This document shows, piece by piece, positions 22,659 to 30,739 of a stretch of 38,465 nt of DNA (position 1 is its first letter; each line of letters starts with the position of its first letter). Made by a program: the position numbers and the translations under genes. The notes beneath the pieces are model-generated. The model ran no database searches and was not told the DNA's origin. It worked only from the letters and a program-made list of their open reading frames with translations. Source of the stretch: JAENVT01 sp031412355 (GTDB taxonomy: Bacteria; Actinomycetota; Acidimicrobiia; Acidimicrobiales; Ilumatobacteraceae); contig JANOCR010000188.1 in the NCBI GenBank assembly GCA_031412355.1, positions 1 to 38,465 of the forward strand. Direction: 5' to 3'.

Positions 22659-22671
22659 AAGGGCCGTTCCC

Positions 22672-23310
22672 ATGCATGTCGCCATTCCACTGTTCCCACA
22701 ATTCACGGCGCTCGACGCCATCGGACCGTACGAGGTGCTGCAACGCGTTCCGTCGATCGACGTGACGTTCGTCGGGCATCACCGCGGCGAGGTGCGCAGC
22801 GACAACGGGATGCTCGGCATCACCATCGACGCAACCTTCGAAGACATCCCGAACCCCGACATCGTGGTGTTCCCGGGCGGAGTCGGCTCGCGACCGTTGG
22901 TGCACGACGAGCAGGTGCTCGCTTGGGTTCGGTCCGCACATGAATCGACCATGTACACCACCTCGGTGTGCACCGGTTCGCTGGTGCTCGGCGGCGCCGG
23001 GCTGTTGAACGGCCTGACCGCGACAACACACTGGGCGTGCTACGCCGAGCTGGAAGCGACGGGTGCAATCGCAACCGAGAAGCGCGTGGTCGAGCACCTC
23101 GACCATCGCATCATCACCGCTGCCGGAGTGTCGAGTGGCATCGACATGGCGCTGCGGCTAGTCGAACTCTTGGTCGATCGAATCGCCGCGCAGGCTGCGC
23201 AGTTGATGATCGAGTACGACCCACAGCCGCCCTTCGACTGTGGTGCCTTGGCCAGATGCGACGACGAGATCGTCACTCGGGTGATCGAATACGCCCAGCT
23301 GCGCAACTAG
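22672..23310 (+). CDS. DJ-1/PfpI family protein, isonitrile hydratase-like
   Basis: 212 residues, a single DJ-1/PfpI domain. The nucleophile Cys100 sits in the elbow TTSVCTGSLVLGGAGLLNG, followed by ATTHWACY; Glu21 (GPYEVLQ) is the usual partner. This set resembles isonitrile hydratase (InhA), which hydrates isocyanides to N-substituted formamides. Other family members are glyoxalases or of unknown activity, so the substrate is uncertain. It follows the GlxA regulator by 13 bases and is probably its target. Convergent with the sufR-like gene, ten bases apart. Confidence 0.85.
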   Translation: MHVAIPLFPQFTALDAIGPYEVLQRVPSIDVTFVGHHRGEVRSDNGMLGITIDATFEDIPNPDIVVFPGGVGSRPLVHDEQVLAWVRSAHESTMYTTSVCTGSLVLGGAGLLNGLTATTHWACYAELEATGAIATEKRVVEHLDHRIITAAGVSSGIDMALRLVELLVDRIAAQAAQLMIEYDPQPPFDCGALARCDDEIVTRVIEYAQLRN

Positions 23311-23320
23311 TGGCTGCTCG

Positions 23321-24049
23321 TCAGAAGGTGGTGGCGCAGAACGTGTCGCCCTGAGGCAGCGATGCCTCGGTGCTGACATCGGTGTCGCCGCACAACGCAC
23401 CCAACATGCCCTTGACCATTCCGCGGTCGACGGCACAGATAACGGGATGCTCGATGGCCACGTCGCCGAAGGGGCAGTGGTTGTTGACGATGCGCAGTTG
23501 ATTGTTGCGCTGGTCGGCATGGGCGGCGAACCCGTGGGCGGTCAACGCGTCGGCGACAGCCTGCATGGCGGACCGCAGGCTGCGCTGCCCCACCGCGACA
23601 TCGGGACCCGACATACCCGCGGCCATGGCCTGCCCGTATTCCTGACCAACCTGTTCGGCCATCGCCTCAGCCTGATCCTGGGGCAGGAGCGCCAACGCCT
23701 TGCCGAGCAGTGACAGCACGAGATCGTCGCTGCGCACCGGTACGTCGATCGACACGTTGGCCACCGAGCGATAGCGCTTCGACGGCCGGCCGGCGCCGGC
23801 GCCCTCGGCACGTTCCACAGCAACTTCGAGGTAGCCACCTGCGGCGAGGCGGTCGAGATGGTGACGGGCGACATTGGGATGCAAGCCGAACTGCTCGGCG
23901 ACCTGCGACGCAGTGACACCATCGTCGTGTTCGCGCGCATACAGATAGATACCGCGACGTGTCGGATCACCGAATGCGTTCGTGATGGCGGACACCGTCG
24001 CGGTGAAAGCACCAGATGCCATCACTGCGCTGGGCGGGTTCGATGCCAC
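23321..24049 (-). CDS. SufR-like iron-sulfur transcriptional repressor
   Basis: 242 residues. The N-terminal winged helix (about 15-100: DPTRRGIYLYARE, TASQVAEQFGLHPNVARHHLDRLAAGGYL) is of the ArsR/DeoR type. The C-terminal part holds Cys192-x12-Cys205-x14-Cys220 and a further Cys238, close to the cluster-binding pattern of SufR, the Fe-S repressor of suf operons. No suf genes are present; instead it is divergent from an Mrp/ApbC Fe-S carrier gene. GTG 24049 is preferred because a -10 box puts the transcript start on it; ATG 24022 also fits but has no ribosome binding site. Confidence 0.85.
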   Translation of the reverse strand: MASNPPSAVMASGAFTATVSAITNAFGDPTRRGIYLYAREHDDGVTASQVAEQFGLHPNVARHHLDRLAAGGYLEVAVERAEGAGAGRPSKRYRSVANVSIDVPVRSDDLVLSLLGKALALLPQDQAEAMAEQVGQEYGQAMAAGMSGPDVAVGQRSLRSAMQAVADALTAHGFAAHADQRNNQLRIVNNHCPFGDVAIEHPVICAVDRGMVKGMLGALCGDTDVSTEASLPQGDTFCATTF

Positions 24050-24055
24050 GCCGGT

Positions 24056-24061
24056 ATTCTA
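24056..24061 (-). promoter_or_regulatory. -10 element giving a leaderless sufR-like transcript
   Basis: TAGAAT on the minus strand. Standard spacing puts +1 at 24049, the G of the GTG start codon. No clear -35 is visible; weak dyads TACC-N12-GGTA and CTAC-N8-GTAG overlap the box and could be the repressor's own site. Confidence 0.45.
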
Positions 24062-24123
24062 CCTATCTGCGTAGTGGTAATCCGCTGCGCCCCGCTTCCC
24101 GACCATTCGTCGAAAGGGTGACC

Positions 24124-25272
24124 ATGCCGGCAACCACGAACGAGCAGATCATCGAGGCCCTCCGCCCCGTGGAGGACCCCGAGTTGCGACGTTCGATTGT
24201 CGACCTCGGCATGGTCCGCCGCGCCGAGTTGGGCGAGCACGGCATCGTCGACGTTCAGATCGCTCTCACCGTCGCCGGCTGCCCGTTGCGCAACGAGATC
24301 ACCAGCCGGGTCACCGCTGCGGTGGCCCCGCTTCCCGGCGTCAGCAAGGTCACCATCGACTTCACGGTGATGACCGATCAGGAGCGCGAGGCCGTGCGAG
24401 TGATGGTTCACGGCAACCCGGGCGACACCGCCGGCCAGGGCCAGGCACACGGTCACGCCGAGGGTCGCACGGTGCCGTTCGCCGCGCCCGGCTCGAAGAC
24501 GCGTCCGTTGTTGATCTCGTCCGGTAAGGGCGGCGTCGGCAAGTCCAGCGTCACGGTCAACTTGGCCGTTGCACTCGCCGAACAGGGTTACTCGGTCGGG
24601 ATCGTCGACGCCGACATCTACGGCTTCTCGATCCCCCGCATGCTCGGCGCCGACCGCGATCCCGTGGTGATCGACGGCATGCTCGTTCCGCCCGAGAGCC
24701 ATGGCGTTCGCTGCATATCGATCGGCTACTTCGTGCCGGAAGGCCAGGCGGTGATCTGGCGAGGCCCCATGTTGCACAAGGCCCTTGAGCAGTTCCTGAC
24801 CGATGTGTTCTGGGACGAGCCCGATTTCTTGCTGGTCGACATGCCGCCGGGCACCGGCGACATCGCCCTCAGCCTCAGCCAGTACCTGCCGCGCGCCGAG
24901 GTCTACGTCGTCACCACGCCGCAGCCCGCCGCCCAGAAGGTCGCTGCGCTGTCGGCCGCGATGGCTGCCAAGGTCAACCTGTCGGTGAAGGGTGTGATCG
25001 AGAACATGAGTTGGTTCACCGGCGACGACGGTAAGCAGTACGAGATCTTCGGCAATGGCGGCGGCCAGGAACTCGCCGATTCACTCGGTGTTCCACTGCT
25101 GGGCAAGCTTCCACTAGTGCCCGAACTTCGCGAGGGTGGCGACGACGGCATCCCCATCACCATCGCCGACCCCGGCAGCGAATCCGCCAAGTTGTTCCAC
25201 GAGATCGCCCGTCACATCGCGGTCGACCTGAAGTCCAAGAAGGTCTACAGCGCCGCCCGCAAGATCAGCTGA
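24124..25272 (+). CDS. mrp: Mrp/ApbC-type Fe-S cluster carrier ATPase
   Basis: 382 residues. The N-terminal MIP18/DUF59 domain (about 5-95: EALRPVEDPELRRSIVDLGM, LTVAGCPLRNEI) is followed by a His/Gly-rich linker and a deviant Walker A P-loop GKGGVGKSS (134-142); DADIYGFSIPRML and DMPPGTGDIALSL are typical. ApbC proteins bind and hand over [4Fe-4S] clusters. The C-terminal CxxC that coordinates the cluster in E. coli Mrp is absent here (ENMSWFTGDDGKQYEIFGNGG), as I recall for mycobacterial Mrp as well. AAAGGG precedes ATG 24124. Confidence 0.93.
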   Translation: MPATTNEQIIEALRPVEDPELRRSIVDLGMVRRAELGEHGIVDVQIALTVAGCPLRNEITSRVTAAVAPLPGVSKVTIDFTVMTDQEREAVRVMVHGNPGDTAGQGQAHGHAEGRTVPFAAPGSKTRPLLISSGKGGVGKSSVTVNLAVALAEQGYSVGIVDADIYGFSIPRMLGADRDPVVIDGMLVPPESHGVRCISIGYFVPEGQAVIWRGPMLHKALEQFLTDVFWDEPDFLLVDMPPGTGDIALSLSQYLPRAEVYVVTTPQPAAQKVAALSAAMAAKVNLSVKGVIENMSWFTGDDGKQYEIFGNGGGQELADSLGVPLLGKLPLVPELREGGDDGIPITIADPGSESAKLFHEIARHIAVDLKSKKVYSAARKIS

Positions 25273-25284
25273 CCCCACCGGGTC

Positions 25285-25380
25285 GGGCGCGCCATCACGC
25301 CACCCACGGCACACGCCGCGCCCAATGACCCGTACGGGCGCGCCATCACGCCACCCACGGCACGCGCCGCGCCCAATGAC
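25285..25380. repeat. two direct 45-bp repeats, each a potential hairpin, after mrp
   Basis: Units 25285-25329 and 25336-25380 agree at 44 of 45 positions with a period of 51 bases. Each begins GGGCGCG and carries CGCGCCC near its end, so each can fold into a stem-loop. They lie between the mrp stop and the convergent phosphatase gene. They may act as a double terminator or belong to a dispersed intergenic repeat family. Confidence 0.85.
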
Positions 25381-25429
25381 GGGGTCGCCGTGGTTGCTGC
25401 CCACAGCCGTTTCCGCTCGTGACCTTCGA

Positions 25430-26629
25430 CTAGTTCGAGGTGACACTTTTGGCAATGAGAACCGCGACGTCGTCAAGTTGGTTGGTATCACCAACGAGCG
25501 CGTTGACCACGAGATCCACCAATTTCTCTGGATCGTCGACCGGATGAACCGACGACAAGAGCCCGATCATCACGGAGATGCCCTCGTCGAACGTTCGGTT
25601 GCGTCGCTCTACGAGACCGTCGGTGTACATGACGAGTTGCGTGCCGATCGGGAAGGGCACGATGACCTCGGTACTGCCAGACGGTGAGACGCCGAGCCAC
25701 GGCCCGTTTGCCGCGTCGAGCAACGTCACGGATCCAGCCGCGTCGATGAGCAATGGCGGCGGATGCCCGGCGGTCGCATAGGTCAGCGTCGACTGTGCCC
25801 TGTCGATGATCACGAGCGCCGCCGAAGCATAAATACTTTCATGGCGACGAGCGAGAACTCTTGTGAGCCGATGAAACACGTCGGCCACTGCGACTCCGTC
25901 GACGAGAAGAGCGGTGATCATGCCGCGCAGAATCGCCATGTCAGCAGCGGCCGGCAGGCCATGCCCGACGACGTCCCCCACAACCAACGCGAGGCGGTCG
26001 TTGTCGAGGGCAATGCCTTCATACCAGTCACCGCCGACGAATGACGATGAATCCGAGGGGAGATAGCGGGCGGCCGTTTTCAAGCCGCTCAACGTCGGAA
26101 CATCACTGAGCAGGCGAAGGTGAAGATCCGCAATCAACTGATGCTCGGCCTGGTAGATCTCGGCGCGCTCCACTATCTCCCTACACAGTTCTGCGAGAGC
26201 GTGCAGCGCTTTGTCGAGGCTCAGATCAAATGTTGGGCGTATGGCCCAAGCAAAGCCGAGCGCGCCGATCGTTGATCCATCGGCACGGATCAACGGAAGC
26301 GAGATCGTTGCTGTAATGCCGGCAGCCTCGGTGTCGGCCCAGAGTTCGGGGAAGTGTTCGGCGTAGTCGCCCTTGCCCGACAACGAGACGATACGGCCGG
26401 TTCGCACGGCGACGGCGATGGGGAACCTCGCGTCGATGTCGAATTCGGAATAGCGGTCCGCGACGGACCCATCGAGAAAGTCGCTGTGAAAAAGCCGAAT
26501 GGTTCGGAGATCCGAACGGTCCAGCAACGCGAAGTTCGAGTAGTCGGCTCCGATGCAGTCGGCGACGCGAAGGGCGACGAATTTCGCCATCTGGATCCCA
26601 GCGTCTGTCGTCGACAGCGACTCGCTCAC
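25430..26629 (-). CDS. GAF-SpoIIE (PP2C-type) serine phosphatase
   Basis: 399 residues. The N-terminal GAF sensor (about 15-160: CIGADYSNFALLDRSD, ISLPLIRADGSTIGALGFAW) is joined to a SpoIIE/PP2C phosphatase domain (about 190-395) with metal-binding motifs GGDWYEGIALDNDRLALVVGDVVGHG, YTDGLVERR and NQLDDVAVLIAK. Such proteins usually dephosphorylate anti-sigma-factor antagonists. No antagonist or anti-sigma gene is adjacent. Start GTG 26629; an in-frame TGA lies 15 codons further upstream with no start codon between, so no longer protein is possible. About 165 bases upstream hold no gene. Confidence 0.9.
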   Translation of the reverse strand: MSESLSTTDAGIQMAKFVALRVADCIGADYSNFALLDRSDLRTIRLFHSDFLDGSVADRYSEFDIDARFPIAVAVRTGRIVSLSGKGDYAEHFPELWADTEAAGITATISLPLIRADGSTIGALGFAWAIRPTFDLSLDKALHALAELCREIVERAEIYQAEHQLIADLHLRLLSDVPTLSGLKTAARYLPSDSSSFVGGDWYEGIALDNDRLALVVGDVVGHGLPAAADMAILRGMITALLVDGVAVADVFHRLTRVLARRHESIYASAALVIIDRAQSTLTYATAGHPPPLLIDAAGSVTLLDAANGPWLGVSPSGSTEVIVPFPIGTQLVMYTDGLVERRNRTFDEGISVMIGLLSSVHPVDDPEKLVDLVVNALVGDTNQLDDVAVLIAKSVTSN

Positions 26630-26795
26630 AGCAGTGGCCGGAGCGAGCGATGGGTGGGCGTAGGCGCCGAGTCATCCGACACGGCGCGAACGGTACCCCA
26701 AACTGCTCCACTCCGTGCCCTGGGTACGTCGTGATCGCCTGGCTTCGACCGTGAAGGAGCCAACGCCGCGCTGAGCCCCGCACCTGTCAAGTGCC

Positions 26796-27413
26796 TCAGT
26801 CGCCCCAGTGGCGTTGCTCGATGAAGGGGTCGCCGTACATGTGATAGCCGTTGCGCTCCCAGAAGCCGGGCTCGTCGCTGTCGCGCAACTCCAGTGACCG
26901 CACCCACTTGGCGCTCTTCCAGAAGTACAGGTGAGGCACGACGATTCGCACCGGGCCGCCGTGGATCGGCTCGATCTCTTCGCCCTCGTAGGCGTAGGCG
27001 ACGATGGCTTCGTCGGTCGTGATATCGGTCAGCGGGATGTTGGTGGTGTAGCCGAACTCGGCGTGTTCCATCACATGCGTGGCATGACTCTGCACGCCGG
27101 CGCGTTCGAACAGGTCGCGCACGCGCACACCCGTCCACGAGGTGTCGAACTTGCTCCACTTCGTCACGCAATGGATGTCGAACGTCAGGGTCACCGACGG
27201 CAGTGCCTTCAACTCGTCGAGATCGAGGGTGAAGGGCCGGTCGACCAGGCCGGAGATCGACAGGTTCCATTCGCCCGGCGAATACGTGGGCACATCGCCG
27301 ACATGCAGCACCGGCCACCGGTCGGTCAGGTACTGGCCGGGCGGCAGGCGGTCAGGGTTGTAACCCTTCTCGATCAGTTCCTTGCGATTGCGGTCGAAAA
27401 AGCCCATGCCCAT
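26796..27413 (-). CDS. sulfite-oxidase-like molybdopterin oxidoreductase
   Basis: 205 residues with the oxidoreductase molybdopterin-binding domain of the sulfite oxidase/YedY fold. Motifs are PVLHVGDVPTYSPGEWNLSISGLVD at the start, DIHCVTKWSKFDTSWTGV with the Mo-ligating Cys82, and GGPVRIVVPHLYFWKSAKWVRSLE. There is no signal peptide, no haem domain and no dimerisation domain, so it is a compact cytoplasmic member; the substrate is unknown. Several in-frame ATG codons (27425, 27413, 27407) are possible; 27413 is used because family members begin close to GFFDRNRKELIEKGY. Confidence 0.87.
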   Translation of the reverse strand: MGMGFFDRNRKELIEKGYNPDRLPPGQYLTDRWPVLHVGDVPTYSPGEWNLSISGLVDRPFTLDLDELKALPSVTLTFDIHCVTKWSKFDTSWTGVRVRDLFERAGVQSHATHVMEHAEFGYTTNIPLTDITTDEAIVAYAYEGEEIEPIHGGPVRIVVPHLYFWKSAKWVRSLELRDSDEPGFWERNGYHMYGDPFIEQRHWGD

Positions 27414-27479
27414 CAGTCTGCCCATCAACGGCTTCGTTACACCGTCGGCACTACTACGGCTGGCCTACGCTGTCGCCCA

Positions 27480-28232
27480 ATGAGCAGCATGCCTCCCCCG
27501 CCACCTCCGATGTCGCCGCCGCCCGGCTACGCCGCCTACGGGGCGCCAGGTGCATATGCAGGAGCTTTTCAGGGCATCGGTCGTCTCGCCCGGGCGATGG
27601 TGGTCTTGTTGTATATCTACCTGCCACTGCAGTTGCTCAGCATCTTCGACCTGATCCGGCTGTCGCGCGAAGCTGAGAAGTTCCTGGATGGCACCATCAC
27701 CGAGGAAGCGTTCGAGGAAGCGGCCACGGTGAACGCCAGTTCGGTGGTCGGGCTGATGGTGATTCCGATTGCAGTCCTGACGATGATCTGGATGTTTCGC
27801 ATGGCGGCCAATCTGCGCAAGCTGGGCCGCCAGGGCCAGACCTGGGCTCCGGGGTGGGGAATCGGTGCGTGGTTCGTCCCACCGTGCATCATTTACGCCG
27901 TGCCGTGGCTGATGTTCAAGGAGTTGTGGAAAGGCTCGGACCCCACGGTCGCACCAGGCGACCCTGCGTGGAAGCAACGTCCTGCCAGCGCGCTGATCAC
28001 GGTGTGGTGGGTGTTGTACGGGCTGGTTCCGCTGTTGGGGATCTTCTCCGCTGCGGGTGTCGCCGGTCAACTGCGCGCCGGTATGACCATGCGCACCCTT
28101 GCCGAACGGTTCCGCGACTTCGGCGGCGTCAACATCTTCTTCACCGTGGTGGGCATGGGTACCACGGTGGTCTACATCCGGCTCGTCAAACAGCTCTCGT
28201 CACGACACATGCAGTCGACCCGCGAGGCGTAG
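27480..28232 (+). CDS. DUF4328 membrane protein
   Basis: 250 residues. The N-terminal Pro/Gly/Ala-rich cytoplasmic tail (MSSMPPPPPPMSPPPGYAAYG) is followed by membrane helices at about 35-60, 80-100, 125-145, 170-195 and 215-235. Segments MIWMFRMAANLRKLGRQGQTWAPGWGIGAWFVPPCIIYAVPWLMFKELWKGSDP are diagnostic of DUF4328, a family of unknown function. ATG 27480 is chosen; the open frame upstream is antisense to the molybdoenzyme. The SixA-like phosphatase gene starts on the base after its stop, so the two are co-translated. Confidence 0.88.
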   Translation: MSSMPPPPPPMSPPPGYAAYGAPGAYAGAFQGIGRLARAMVVLLYIYLPLQLLSIFDLIRLSREAEKFLDGTITEEAFEEAATVNASSVVGLMVIPIAVLTMIWMFRMAANLRKLGRQGQTWAPGWGIGAWFVPPCIIYAVPWLMFKELWKGSDPTVAPGDPAWKQRPASALITVWWVLYGLVPLLGIFSAAGVAGQLRAGMTMRTLAERFRDFGGVNIFFTVVGMGTTVVYIRLVKQLSSRHMQSTREA

Positions 28233-28709
28233 ATGATCTACCTGGTTCGGCACGCCAAGGCGGGCAGTCGACACAACTTCAGCGGCGACGACCGGCTGCG
28301 CCGATTGAGCCCCAACGGCCTGCGCCAAGCCCAGGCGCTAGCGACGCGCCTGATCCCGATTCTGGCAGCGGCAGAAGTGAAGACGTTGATCAGCAGTCCC
28401 TTCCTGCGTTGCATCGAGACACTGCGACCAACTGCCAAAGCCGTCGGTGCAAAGGTCGAAACCGACTCGTGTCTGTCGGAGGGCCGCAGCTACGTCGACG
28501 TGCTCGCGCTGTTGGCTTCGCTGCCCGATTCAGCGGTGGTGTGCAGCCATGGCGATGTCATTCCATACACCATCGAAGCGGCCGGCCGGCGTGGATGTGA
28601 GTTCCTGTCGCCGCCCGACTGGCGCAAGGCCAGCGTTTGGGAGCTCGGCCGTGACGACAACGGAGAGATCGTCACGGCCAGCGCCTGGCCGCCACCCGAC
28701 ATCGACTAG
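28233..28709 (+). CDS. SixA-like histidine phosphatase
   Basis: 158 residues of the short histidine phosphatase branch. The phospho-accepting motif is LVRHAKAG (His7), followed by LSPNGLRQAQALATRL and LISSPFLRCIETLRPTA; the second catalytic His is in VVCSHGDVI. SixA in E. coli dephosphorylates the histidine of a phosphorelay protein; actinobacterial homologues have other or unknown substrates. Start ATG directly abuts the stop of the DUF4328 gene. Confidence 0.87.
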   Translation: MIYLVRHAKAGSRHNFSGDDRLRRLSPNGLRQAQALATRLIPILAAAEVKTLISSPFLRCIETLRPTAKAVGAKVETDSCLSEGRSYVDVLALLASLPDSAVVCSHGDVIPYTIEAAGRRGCEFLSPPDWRKASVWELGRDDNGEIVTASAWPPPDID

Positions 28710-28710
28710 G

Positions 28711-29049
28711 TCACACCGACGAGGCAGTGGCCGCGACGATGATCGCCAGCACCAAGATGCCGATGCCGACGTAGCCCAGCACGACCCCGGCGATTGCCAT
28801 TCCCTTGCCGCGCAGGGTTGGATCCTTGCCGGCCTGGCTGATGGCGATGTGCCCGAAGATGATCGCCAGGATCGATCCGAGCCAATAGATCCACAGGATC
28901 CCCAGCACCATCGACGCAATGGCGAGGCCGCTGGTGTGCGCGACCTGGTCGGATTGGTAGTGCATCATCGGCGGCTGCGGCGGATATGCCCCAGGGGGGC
29001 CGCTAGGCGGCGGAGGCGGAGGAGGCGGCGGTGGAGGCGGGGTGCTCAC
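28711..29049 (-). CDS. DUF4190 membrane protein with polyproline head (paralogue 1)
   Basis: 112 residues. A run of 12 prolines follows MST at the N-terminus, then a Gly/Pro/Tyr-rich stretch and two membrane helices (GLAIASMVLGILWIYWLGSILAIIFGHIA and GMAIAGVVLGYVGIGILVLAIIVAA), the DUF4190 unit. Function unknown; the family is common in actinobacteria. GTG 29049 starts ten bases after the stop of the second DUF4190 gene, so the pair is one operon and probably arose by duplication. Translation of 12 prolines should depend on elongation factor P. Confidence 0.8.
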   Translation of the reverse strand: MSTPPPPPPPPPPPPSGPPGAYPPQPPMMHYQSDQVAHTSGLAIASMVLGILWIYWLGSILAIIFGHIAISQAGKDPTLRGKGMAIAGVVLGYVGIGILVLAIIVAATASSV

Positions 29050-29059
29050 GATGCAGGCA

Positions 29060-29473
29060 TCAGTCGGTCGTGCACCGCCAAGTGCCGCCGGTGCGCACGC
29101 AGTCGGCGTTGGTGGTGAAGTAGATCCAGAACCCGATGCAACCCACGACGAGAACGATGCCGATGATGAGGCCCGCCAGAGCCATGCCCCGGCCACGTCG
29201 GGCGCCGTCCTTGGTCTGCTTGAGACCGACGAACCCGAAGACCGTGCCGAGCAGTCCCATGATCTGGAACAGCCAGAAGCACGGAATCACCCCGACCAGG
29301 CTGCACACCAGCGAGGCGATCGCCATGCCCGAGTTGCCCTGCTTCATCGGCATCGGTGCACCGGCGGGATACGGCTGGTAGCCGGGGGGTTGGGGAGGTA
29401 GCGGGCCACCTGCCTGCCACCCGGGAGGCTGCTGCGGGAACGGATCGCTCGGCGGTGGGGGCGGCATGCTCAT
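29060..29473 (-). CDS. DUF4190 membrane protein (paralogue 2)
   Basis: 137 residues with the same layout as its neighbour: a Pro/Gln/Gly-rich N-terminus (MSMPPPPPSDPFPQQPPGWQ), then two membrane helices (GMAIASLVCSLVGVIPCFWLFQIMGLLGTVFGFVGL and GMALAGLIIGIVLVVGCIGFWIYFT). The short C-terminal tail has two Cys (ADCVRTGGTWRCTTD) that could form an extracytoplasmic disulfide. Function unknown. It is upstream of paralogue 1 on the minus strand. Confidence 0.85.
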   Translation of the reverse strand: MSMPPPPPSDPFPQQPPGWQAGGPLPPQPPGYQPYPAGAPMPMKQGNSGMAIASLVCSLVGVIPCFWLFQIMGLLGTVFGFVGLKQTKDGARRGRGMALAGLIIGIVLVVGCIGFWIYFTTNADCVRTGGTWRCTTD

Positions 29474-29519
29474 GTGCCGTCACGGTACTGCAGTAGGCCC
29501 ATCTCGGACGCGGACCCGG

Positions 29520-30242
29520 TCAGCCACCGGTGGTCGTCGTCGCGTCGATTCTGTCGACGAAGCCTTCGATCATTCCGAGCATCAATGACGGCGGATCGTT
29601 GTCGAGGCAGGCCTGCGCCTCGCGGCGCGCCGTCTCGATGTCGGGAGGCTGCAGGAAGTCTGCCGACGTGATCGCGAGGAAGCAGTGCGGGTCGGCGTAC
29701 GCCGGGTCGAGCGTGATCGCACCACGCAGGAACTCGGCCCCGGCCGCGGCCGCTTCTGCCGAGCCACTCTGGGCGACCAGCCAGCCGAGGTACGTCAAGG
29801 CTTCGGCGTTGTCGGGATCGAGCTCGCGGACCTGCTGATACCGAAGGATCGCCTGCTGTGGATCGACGCCCAGGAACTGACGGGCTTCGGCAAGCAACAG
29901 GGCGACCTCGTCGCCCGGCAGCCCGCCGGTGATCGATTGACCCGGCAGTCGTTGACCCGAGGTGTGGGCGACCAACCAGCCGGACAACGTCGCCACGACC
30001 AACGTGCCAACGACCCACGCCGTCACCACGCGAGGTTTGCGCCGGCGGCGCTTCGGCAGTTCGGCGTGACCAGCCTCGATCGCCCGCAGCACCGACGCGG
30101 CGCGCGCCGTGTACCCGTCGCGAAGCGTCGCGTAGTCGTGATCGTCGACATCGCCGTAGTGGTGCTCCCGGTCGAGGTCGGTGATCGACTGCAGCAGGAA
30201 CCGCCGCTGCTCCTCCAACTCCGCCAGTTGATCGGGGTTCAC
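29520..30242 (-). CDS. ccmI: CcmI/CycH-like cytochrome c maturation protein with TPR repeats
   Basis: 240 residues. A cytoplasmic coiled N-terminus (LAELEEQRRFLLQSITDLDREHHYGDVDDHDYATLRDGY) resembles the loop of CcmI; one membrane helix at about 72-92 and a periplasmic TPR domain (about 110-225: ILRYQQVRELDPDNAEALTYLGWLVAQ) follow. CcmI binds the apocytochrome C-terminus and presents it to CcmF/H. The first membrane helix of proteobacterial CcmI is missing. Start ATG 30242 overlaps the ccmH stop by four bases; last gene of the ccm operon. Confidence 0.82.
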   Translation of the reverse strand: MNPDQLAELEEQRRFLLQSITDLDREHHYGDVDDHDYATLRDGYTARAASVLRAIEAGHAELPKRRRRKPRVVTAWVVGTLVVATLSGWLVAHTSGQRLPGQSITGGLPGDEVALLLAEARQFLGVDPQQAILRYQQVRELDPDNAEALTYLGWLVAQSGSAEAAAAGAEFLRGAITLDPAYADPHCFLAITSADFLQPPDIETARREAQACLDNDPPSLMLGMIEGFVDRIDATTTTGG

Positions 30243-30739
30243 GTTTCGCCGACCTCAGGATCGTCGTCGGGGATCTCGTGAGCCAGGGCTGCCGCCACCA
30301 GTTCCCGGTCGGCATCGTCGGGAATTGTGTCCGCTGCCGCCTTCCAGCGGCGGAAGGCCACGCCAAGCCCCACCACTGCGCACACCAATGCGGCGACGGG
30401 CAGCGCCCAGACCAGCGCATCGATTCCGGTGGCCTTGGGGACCAGCAGGACTCGGCTGCCGAAACGTTGCTCGATGAAGTTGATGATCTGGTCGTCACTG
30501 ACCGTGCCGGCATCGACCTGACGGGCGATCTCGATCCGAATTGCCTGCGAATCGGCGTTGCGCGACTCGAACACGCTCTCGCCGTCGCAGATCGGGCAGG
30601 CCAGGCGCCGGCTGATGTCTTCGACCCGTTCCTTCGGGGTACGCGGACCGGAATCGCGGGCTGCACCGACGGCAAGCAGGCCACCGACGACGAACACGAG
30701 CAACACCCAGCTCGGCCAACTCTTGACCGACCGGGTCAT
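30239..30739 (-). CDS. ccmH: cytochrome c maturation protein CcmH
   Basis: 166 residues. A membrane helix at about 10-26 is followed by a periplasmic domain with the redox motif ISRRLACPICDGESVFESRNADSQAIR (C-x2-C), then a second membrane helix (IDALVWALPVAALVCAVVGLGVAF). It keeps the CxxCH of apocytochromes reduced and works with CcmF and CcmG. Start ATG 30739 overlaps the ccmG stop by ATGA; the stop overlaps the ccmI start likewise. Confidence 0.92.
   Translation of the reverse strand: MTRSVKSWPSWVLLVFVVGGLLAVGAARDSGPRTPKERVEDISRRLACPICDGESVFESRNADSQAIRIEIARQVDAGTVSDDQIINFIEQRFGSRVLLVPKATGIDALVWALPVAALVCAVVGLGVAFRRWKAAADTIPDDADRELVAAALAHEIPDDDPEVGET

Noticed and set aside
22447..22671. N-terminal extension of the DJ-1/PfpI gene
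   Set aside because: It lies in another frame inside the GlxA AraC domain; the DJ-1 fold begins exactly at ATG 22672.
25273..25429. CRISPR-like array
   Set aside because: Only two repeat units separated by six bases; no spacers and no cas genes.
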